Source: a bacterium
GTDB lineage: Bacteria > Auribacterota > UBA6266
Length of the DNA: 64,000 nt
Assembly (NCBI GenBank): GCA_023228325.1
Contig: JALOBK010000001.1
Location: 1,093,549 to 1,157,548 of the forward strand
Reading direction: 5' to 3'
This document shows, one piece after another, positions 58,298-64,000 of the stretch (the stretch's first letter is position 1; each line of letters opens with the position of its first letter). A program made the position numbers and the translations under genes. The notes under the pieces are model-generated. The model made no database searches and had not been told where the DNA came from. It saw nothing but the letters and a program-made list of their open reading frames with translations.

Positions 58298-60670
58298 ATG
58301 GCCGACAGTATCAGGTTAAAAGAAGGGAAATTCATACTCAACGGTAAACCGTTTTTCCTGTATTCGGGAGAAATCCATTATTTCAGGACCCCGCGCAAAA
58401 ACTGGAAAAGCTATGTTTTAAAAGCCAAAAGCGCGGGTTTAAACACGATATCGACTTATATACCCTGGATATGGCATGAATTCAAGGAGGGACAATTTGA
58501 CGTAAAAGGGAAGACTGCGCCTGAAAGGGATCTGCTTGGATTTATGGACATATGCTCGGGTGAAGGGCTCTATATGCTTTTGCGCCCCGGGCCGATATGC
58601 CATGGGGAAATGATAAACGACAGCCTGCCGTCCTGGCTGGTAAGCGGCGGGCATGATATTTTCATGAAAAGGAAAGACGGGTCTGCCATAGGAAACAATT
58701 TTGTTTCTTTTTCTAACTCTTTATACAGGGAGTTTGTTTCTAAATGGTATGACAATATAATTCCGCATATTTCGGCAAGACAGGTTACGGAGGGAGGGAA
58801 TGTAATACTGCTGCAGCTTGATAATGAGATAAGCATGATCAACTGGTGTTCCGGACAGCCGGATTTCAGCGGCAGCTCCGAAGCCTTCTACAGGGATTTT
58901 CTCAGGGATAAATACGGCAGTATAGGCAGGCTTAACGGTGTTTACGGCAGCAATTATGAAAAATTTTCAGATTTAGATATGCCTCTTCCCGAATTTGACA
59001 AAGAGCCCGGCGCCCGTTACTGGGACTGGGCGGATTTCTGGAGGGAGTATTATTCGGATTATTATCTTTTTCTCGCGCGGAAAGCGAGAAGCCTCGGCAT
59101 AAAAATTCCTTTATCCGCCAATATTGCCCATTTTCTCGATTTTGATGTATACGGCAGGGGATTGTACAGCCCCATGACTACGTCCATGTTCAGGTCTTTC
59201 CCCGGCAAAGTGGATAACCTTGTTATGGGAGGAGCCTACCAGATGAGAAGGCTTGACTATGAGAATTTTCACGATATAGCTGTGACAACCGAAACCGTGA
59301 AATCCATCTCTTCAAAAGATTCTCCCGTGATTTGCGCCGAGCTCCAAACGGGCATCATGTTCGATAAGCCTGTTCTTTATCCTTCGGACGTGGATCTTAA
59401 TATTTTAAATTCCTGCGCCCACGGCCTGAACGGCCTGAACTGTTACATGTTCGGTTCCGGTAAAAATCCTCCCGGAATAGGCTCTATGGGAACCTATCAT
59501 AAGTGGCAGGCCCCGGTAAATATGGATTGTAAAACGGAACCTCATTATGAACCTATTAAAAAATGGGGAAGGTTTTTCGGTGTTTTCGGGGCTGAAATCG
59601 CGGAAACAAAAAAGAATTGCGATGCGGTAGTAGGAATATATTTCCCTTATTACATGACTGAGTATATGAAAGGGAATTTTGCCGCCGGCATTGAATCTAA
59701 AAGAAACAGGCTGTTTTATGACGGGGTCTGCCGTTTGCTTGAACTTTCCGGATGCAGTTTCAGGATTGAGGACATACAAAAAGAGATACCGGATAAAAAG
59801 AAAGTTCTTATTGTGACCTGTTTCGGTTTTATGGAAAAGGGTGTGCAGGAAAAACTGGCGGATTTTGTCCGGTCGGGAGGCAGCCTCATATTAGGTCCCG
59901 AGCTGCCGGACAGGGATCTGGGAGGCGATAAATGCGAAGTGATAAAGGACAGGCTTGGTATAAACTGGGGCATTTCCGGCGATATGTTTATAAAAGACGG
60001 GAAATGCGGGCTAATGTCGGTTGAAAGGCCGGTGCGCTTCCTGGAATCGGAGAAAGCCGATAATCTGTATTTGAGTTCAGGGGGGCAGCCTGCCGCCATA
60101 AGCAAAAAATGCGGGAAAGGCAATTTAATTGCCTACGGATTTGGTTTGAGCCATGTTTTTGATTATCATATCGATATTATCTCTCGATTCCTGCGCAGGG
60201 CGGGAGTGTGCCCGAGAGTCGAAAAAAACAATATGAAAATCCAAACGGTTTTGCGCACGGGTGAAAAATCTTCCTTCCTGTTCGTATCGAATTTTCACCA
60301 GATTGAAGAAACGGTTGGTTTTACAGTCCGCCTGGACGGCGACAAAAAAATATCCCTGCCGTCAAAAGGCGGATTAAAGCTTGAAAAACGCAGTTGCAGG
60401 ATAATTCCCCTGAATTTTTCCGTAACTGAAGATCTTACGCTTGCCTATTGCACGGCGCATGTGCTTGGTTTCAAGGTTATGGGAAAGTCGATATCCATTG
60501 TGCTCCGGGCAGGCGGGCCGGATTATGAGGAAATAGCGTTTACCTGCAAAAAAAGGATACGCGCAAAACTGTCGGGTGAAAAACTGTCGGGCATGAAAAA
60601 AGGGAAACTTGTGATTTTCAGGATAAAAAGTCTTTCGGAAAAAGCAAAAATTGAGATACATTTACTTTAA
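58298..60670 (+). CDS. GH35 beta-galactosidase
   Basis: A 790-residue enzyme of glycoside hydrolase family 35. The TIM barrel opens with FFLYSGEIHYFRTPRKNW and LNTISTYIPWIWHEFKEGQ, then LLRPGPICHGE. The acid/base is E177 in LLQLDNEIS and the nucleophile is probably E348 in CAELQTGI. Later parts (about 420-620, VVGIYFPYYMTEYMKG and LIVTCFGFMEKGVQEKL) resemble a beta-galactosidase trimerisation-like domain, followed by beta-sandwiches. I see no signal peptide, so it should act in the cytoplasm on imported beta-galactosides. AAAGGAAAGG precedes the ATG. The regulator gene starts 40 nt after its stop. Confidence 0.92.
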   Translation: MADSIRLKEGKFILNGKPFFLYSGEIHYFRTPRKNWKSYVLKAKSAGLNTISTYIPWIWHEFKEGQFDVKGKTAPERDLLGFMDICSGEGLYMLLRPGPICHGEMINDSLPSWLVSGGHDIFMKRKDGSAIGNNFVSFSNSLYREFVSKWYDNIIPHISARQVTEGGNVILLQLDNEISMINWCSGQPDFSGSSEAFYRDFLRDKYGSIGRLNGVYGSNYEKFSDLDMPLPEFDKEPGARYWDWADFWREYYSDYYLFLARKARSLGIKIPLSANIAHFLDFDVYGRGLYSPMTTSMFRSFPGKVDNLVMGGAYQMRRLDYENFHDIAVTTETVKSISSKDSPVICAELQTGIMFDKPVLYPSDVDLNILNSCAHGLNGLNCYMFGSGKNPPGIGSMGTYHKWQAPVNMDCKTEPHYEPIKKWGRFFGVFGAEIAETKKNCDAVVGIYFPYYMTEYMKGNFAAGIESKRNRLFYDGVCRLLELSGCSFRIEDIQKEIPDKKKVLIVTCFGFMEKGVQEKLADFVRSGGSLILGPELPDRDLGGDKCEVIKDRLGINWGISGDMFIKDGKCGLMSVERPVRFLESEKADNLYLSSGGQPAAISKKCGKGNLIAYGFGLSHVFDYHIDIISRFLRRAGVCPRVEKNNMKIQTVLRTGEKSSFLFVSNFHQIEETVGFTVRLDGDKKISLPSKGGLKLEKRSCRIIPLNFSVTEDLTLAYCTAHVLGFKVMGKSISIVLRAGGPDYEEIAFTCKKRIRAKLSGEKLSGMKKGKLVIFRIKSLSEKAKIEIHLL

Positions 60671-60710
60671 TTTGCCTTTATAATATACTTTTTACTGGGG
60701 GCGCCGTAAT

Positions 60711-61820
60711 ATGGGGAAGACAGCTAAAGACAGGAGATTTTTTCTTCATCGCCAGTTTATGGAAACGTTGAAGAACGACCTTATTGAAGGAAGGTATAAG
60801 CCTACGGAGATGATTCCTTCCGAGAGGATTCTTGTCGAAAAATACAAAATCAGCCGTTCAACGGTGAGAAAAGCCCTGGCGCAGCTGATTTCGGAAGGAT
60901 GGCTTTACTCGACGCCCGGAACGGGTACGTTTGTGTCGGAAGTTTTCCCGAAAGAGGATTCTTTTGTTCGCTCCAAAAGCAACAGCGTCGCCTGTGTCTT
61001 AAAAACCGCAAACTCGCCGCTTGACAGCCCATACTATTCGAAGATTTTCAGGAGCATGCAGGATAAAGCCGCCGTTTCGGGATATCACCTCTCTTTCTAC
61101 TCTTTTGTAAAAGAATCCAGGGCTGAATTAGTGAAGGTGATAAAGGACAGGAAACTCGACGGGGTGATCATTATAGGATATATGGGGCAGAACATCATAT
61201 TGGATGTTTACAGGAATAAAATTCCCATGGTGCTTGTGGATAATCAACTGGATAAAAAAGGAGTTACCACCATTGTGCCGGATAATTACGGGGGCGCGTT
61301 CCAGGCAACTAAATACCTGATTGACCTGGGGCATAAGACCATATTGTTTATGGGCGGGAACAGGAAGGATTATGCGGTTACGGAACGCTTTAACGGATAC
61401 AGGGATGCCTTGAGACAATGCGGTATAGCTTTCAGGGATGAGCATTATATTAAAAGCCACTACAGGGTAAACGACGGGTATAACTCTATGGACAAGGTAT
61501 TGCGTTCGGGAAAGATCCCATCGGCTGTGTTATGCATAAATGACGAGTCTGCGGTCGGGGCTCTGAAAGCGATAAGGGAAAAAAGCAGGCTGAGAGTGCC
61601 CGAAGACATATCTGTGATCGGTTTTGACGACATAGACTGGGTTGCGCACACAAATCCTCCTCTTACGACCGTGCGCATACAAAAGGAAGAGATGGGGCGC
61701 ATGGCGATAGAATTTCTGATAAAGCAGATAGAAAACGATAAATATAGCGGGGCAAAGATTATTGTGCCGACCGAGCTTATCATACGTTCATCGTGCTCAA
61801 AATATTCAAGAAAAAAATAA
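60711..61820 (+). CDS. GntR-LacI hybrid (AraR-like) transcriptional regulator
   Basis: A 369-residue repressor-type protein. Residues about 12-78 are a GntR winged helix: LKNDLIEGRYKPTEMIPSER, then YKISRSTVRKALAQLISEGW, then TPGTGTFVSE. Residues about 90-365 are a LacI/periplasmic-binding domain (VIIIGYMG, TIVPDNYGGAFQATKYLIDL, SAVLCINDESAVGAL, ISVIGFDDIDW, TTVRIQKEEMG). AraR of Bacillus has the same fusion and is released from DNA by arabinose; the ligand here is unknown but is probably a sugar from the GH35/GH94 substrates. It lies between the two operators with ACCAGTA repeats and is the natural candidate to bind them. Confidence 0.93.
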   Translation: MGKTAKDRRFFLHRQFMETLKNDLIEGRYKPTEMIPSERILVEKYKISRSTVRKALAQLISEGWLYSTPGTGTFVSEVFPKEDSFVRSKSNSVACVLKTANSPLDSPYYSKIFRSMQDKAAVSGYHLSFYSFVKESRAELVKVIKDRKLDGVIIIGYMGQNIILDVYRNKIPMVLVDNQLDKKGVTTIVPDNYGGAFQATKYLIDLGHKTILFMGGNRKDYAVTERFNGYRDALRQCGIAFRDEHYIKSHYRVNDGYNSMDKVLRSGKIPSAVLCINDESAVGALKAIREKSRLRVPEDISVIGFDDIDWVAHTNPPLTTVRIQKEEMGRMAIEFLIKQIENDKYSGAKIIVPTELIIRSSCSKYSRKK

Positions 61821-61831
61821 GATTAAGTATA

Positions 61832-61860
61832 TTGACAGAAAAAATTTTTTAATGTATATA
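61832..61860 (+). promoter_or_regulatory. predicted promoter of the GH94 gene
   Basis: TTGACA (61832-61837) and TATATA (61855-61860), 17-nt spacer, followed at once by the operator at 61864-61881. Confidence 0.7.
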
Positions 61861-61863
61861 GAT

Positions 61864-61881
61864 ACCAGTAGCAAACCAGTA
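61864..61881 (+). promoter_or_regulatory. operator: ACCAGTA direct repeat, 11-bp period
   Basis: ACCAGTA at 61864-61870 and 61875-61881, with CA before the second copy as in the 57429 site. The repeat begins 4 nt after the -10 box, about 40 nt downstream of the regulator gene's stop. Confidence 0.7.
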
Positions 61882-61931
61882 ATTTATTTTAAATATCACA
61901 TGTTCTAACATCGAATCGAAGAAAGGTACTT

Positions 61932-64000
61932 ATGGCAAAAGTCAAAAAGAAAAATTCTTATGTTCGGTACGGGAACTTTTCAGGCGACAATACTGAGTTT
62001 ATAATTAAACGTCCCGATACGCCGCGCCCCTGGGTGAATTACCTGTCTAACGGCCGGTTTTGCTCGATAATTTCCCAAACTGCCGGCGGCTATCACTTTT
62101 TTAAGGACCCCACGTATAACAGGATAACCCGCTGGGCGCCCGCCAATTACCTTAGCGATACCCCGGGCAGATATGTGTATGTGAGGGATAATAATTCGGG
62201 GAAATTCTGGTCGGCAACGTATTCCCCCGTCAGAAAGTCCGCGCATTTTAAGTGTGTGCACGGACTTGGTTATACGTCGATAAGTTCTGATTTCGGTTCG
62301 ATAAGCGCAAAAGTGGATTTTTTTGTGCCTATGGAAGAAGATCTTGAATGCTGGATTGTCAGTATCCGCAATAACGGGAAAGTTCCGGCTGATATCACGG
62401 TGTTTAATTTTGTCGAGTGGATGGTTGGTCCGTGGGAACCGGAGCTTACGCTTAGAAATATTGCGGCCCTTATGAACGATGTCATGTATGACCCGAAATT
62501 AAAAGCCATAGTTGCGGGGAAATTTCCATGGGGCAATAAAATATGGCCATATATGTGTTATTTTTCAGCGGGCGTAAGTAACGGCGGATTTGAAACCGAC
62601 CTTGAAAAATTTATGGGGCGTTATGGGACTTACGCGTCCCCCGAACAGGTAAAAAAAGGCAAATGTTCCTGTACACGTCATATAAGGGGATTGAATTCCT
62701 CCGCCGTGATTTCCGGAAGGATAAAACTTAAACAGGGAGAAACCAGAACATACATTGTAAATCTCGGTATCTCTAAAGATGATAAAGAAGCAGGGAGAGT
62801 TTTGAACTCATATCTTAAAAGGGATTTTGCGGAGAAAAAATTCATAGAGACTAAAAATTACTGGCGAAAAGCGATATGTGAAAATATAAGGATAGAAACT
62901 CCGGACAAACAATTGGATTCAGCGGTAAACGTGTGGATGAAATACCAGATTTATATCAATAACCACTGGGGGAGGAGCGCGACATATTATCATGAGGGAT
63001 ACGGAGGTTTCGGGTACAGGAATACAGCGCAGGACGCGTGGGCTATGATACCGCTCGACCATAAGTATGCGGGAGAAAAGATAAAAATGCTTGCCGAACA
63101 CCAGTGGAAAACCGGCCAGCCGATGGCGGGATGGTCTGTAGAGGCGGGTTCCGACAAAGGAAGGCCCCCTTCGGATTTCCCGATCTGGCTGCCGTTTGCG
63201 TTAATTTCTTATTTGAAGGAAACGGGAGACTTTAAGATATTAGATGAAAAAGTAAAATTTTTTGACGGGCCTAAAGCAAGCCTTTATGAGCATACAAAAA
63301 GAGCCACCAGATTTCTTATGGATGTGGCAAAAAGTAAAAGAGGATTGCCTTTGATGGGGACACAGGATTGGAATGATGCCCTGGACAGGACCGGAATCGG
63401 AGGAAAAGGGGAGAGTGTGTGGCTGGGGATGGGGTTATGTGTTGCACTGCTTAATATGATAGAGCTGGCTGATTTTATTAAAGATGAAAAAACAAAGAGA
63501 GAATGTTTGTCAAGATATGGAAAAATGAAGAATATTATCAATAAATATGCGTGGGACGGGCAGTGGTATATTTATGCCTTCAACGATTACGGGAAGCCGA
63601 TAGGTTCTAAAAAGAATAAAGAAGGCAGAATCCAGCTTAATGCGCAGACATGGGCTATCCTCTCGGGCCTTCCCGACACGGACCAGCTTAAAAGCATACT
63701 TGATGTTATAGATAAGGATCTTGATACCGAATACGGCCCCGCGCTTTTTACCCCGCCTTATACAGAGTATGACGCGACAATCGGCAGGATTACGGCATTT
63801 GCCCCGGGGACCAAAGAGAATGCGGCCATCTTTTGTCATGGAGGCGCATTTAAGTCTTTTGCAGACCTTACTATCGGTCGCCCGGATGAGGCGTATGATA
63901 CGATAAAAAAACTTTTGCCTCAAAATAATGAAAGGGATATTGAAGTGTATAAGACGGAGCCTTATTGTTTCAGCGAGTATTTGATCGGCCCCGGGAATAC
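61932..64000 (+). CDS. GH94 glycoside phosphorylase, 3' truncated by window end
   Basis: The frame is open from the ATG at 61932 (GAAAGG 6 nt upstream) to the last base, at least 689 residues. The N-terminal beta-sandwich begins YVRYGNFSGDNTEFIIKRPD and RPWVNYLSNGRFCSIISQTA. The (alpha/alpha)6 barrel has GYRNTAQDAWAM and TQDWNDALDRTG with the catalytic-acid region at D479-D482, then GKGESVWLGMGL. The last residues, KTEPYCFSEYLIGPGN, are the phosphate-site end of GH94. These enzymes split beta-linked glucosides (cellobiose, chitobiose, laminaribiose, beta-1,2-glucan) with phosphate to give a sugar 1-phosphate. The substrate is not readable. No signal peptide: cytoplasmic. Its promoter and operator imply sugar-dependent control. 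Confidence 0.9.
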   Translation, partial: MAKVKKKNSYVRYGNFSGDNTEFIIKRPDTPRPWVNYLSNGRFCSIISQTAGGYHFFKDPTYNRITRWAPANYLSDTPGRYVYVRDNNSGKFWSATYSPVRKSAHFKCVHGLGYTSISSDFGSISAKVDFFVPMEEDLECWIVSIRNNGKVPADITVFNFVEWMVGPWEPELTLRNIAALMNDVMYDPKLKAIVAGKFPWGNKIWPYMCYFSAGVSNGGFETDLEKFMGRYGTYASPEQVKKGKCSCTRHIRGLNSSAVISGRIKLKQGETRTYIVNLGISKDDKEAGRVLNSYLKRDFAEKKFIETKNYWRKAICENIRIETPDKQLDSAVNVWMKYQIYINNHWGRSATYYHEGYGGFGYRNTAQDAWAMIPLDHKYAGEKIKMLAEHQWKTGQPMAGWSVEAGSDKGRPPSDFPIWLPFALISYLKETGDFKILDEKVKFFDGPKASLYEHTKRATRFLMDVAKSKRGLPLMGTQDWNDALDRTGIGGKGESVWLGMGLCVALLNMIELADFIKDEKTKRECLSRYGKMKNIINKYAWDGQWYIYAFNDYGKPIGSKKNKEGRIQLNAQTWAILSGLPDTDQLKSILDVIDKDLDTEYGPALFTPPYTEYDATIGRITAFAPGTKENAAIFCHGGAFKSFADLTIGRPDEAYDTIKKLLPQNNERDIEVYKTEPYCFSEYLIGPGN

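Noticed and set aside
60689..60702. Third ACCAGTA-type operator before the regulator gene
   Set aside because: Only one half-site (TACTGG, reverse orientation) is present and the 11-bp repeat is missing, so autoregulation cannot be claimed.
1..64000. tRNA, rRNA, CRISPR arrays, insertion sequences, replication origins
   Set aside because: I read for tRNA TPsiC-like boxes, regularly spaced repeats and transposase motifs and found none convincing; a tRNAscan or Infernal run would be decisive.

Overview
The window reads as chromosomal DNA of a Gram-negative (diderm) bacterium with moderate GC content (mid-40s % by eye, not computed). The evidence is a TonB/ExbB/ExbD set, TolC-like proteins, PEP-CTERM proteins, pseudopilins of the H-X9-DG kind, CHASE2-cyclase and HD-GYP signalling proteins, and GntR-LacI hybrid regulation. 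This mix is typical of poorly cultivated PVC-side or candidate phyla (Lentisphaerota-, Kiritimatiellota- or Omnitrophota-like). No rRNA or other marker in the window settles the phylum. I recognised no tRNA, rRNA, CRISPR array or insertion sequence. No stretch above 300 bases lacks a gene.

Layout. (1) 1-8414: end of a LOG-like gene, a tonB-exbB-exbD cluster, a CHASE2 adenylate/guanylate cyclase, yidD, a half-size TauE/SafE protein, a nitroreductase, a pseudopilin and a CPBP protease. (2) 8435-12640: compact housekeeping operon mtnA-thiL-tsaE-tsaB-alr. (3) 12641-17394 on the minus strand: a GldA/GldF/GldG/DUF4340-type ABC system. (4) 17592-25092: a c-di-GMP signalling block (SSS transporter fused to PAS and HD-GYP, a second HD-GYP protein, a DUF2007 protein, a PAS protein). 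(5) 25095-37759: a divergent YchF-like GTPase, a GT2 glycosyltransferase, a complete queD-queE-queC-queF operon, an addB-addA pair, a DJ-1 protein and small secreted or membrane proteins. (6) 37966-61820: a polysaccharide-related region with PEP-CTERM and carbohydrate-binding secreted proteins, a pseudopilin, two alpha/alpha-toroid proteins, a giant triple-repeat TolC-like protein, a 1447-residue synthase, a sugar-nucleotidyltransferase-like gene, a GH35 beta-galactosidase and a GntR-LacI regulator. (7) 61932-64000: a GH94 phosphorylase cut by the window end.

The most unusual content is 41931-55874. The 1447-residue membrane protein carries the ordered motif set of eukaryotic GT48 1,3-beta-glucan (callose/FKS) synthases, a family I know only from eukaryotes. 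Just upstream in the same apparent operon are a 1321-residue protein that looks like three TolC protomers fused into one chain, and a 1661-residue, C-terminally membrane-anchored periplasmic protein with a toroid domain. I propose a trans-envelope beta-glucan synthesis and export machine. Nearby, two strong promoters (before a PEP-CTERM gene and before GH94) share an 11-bp-period direct repeat ACCAGTA just after the -10 box, a probable operator for the GntR-LacI regulator encoded between them.
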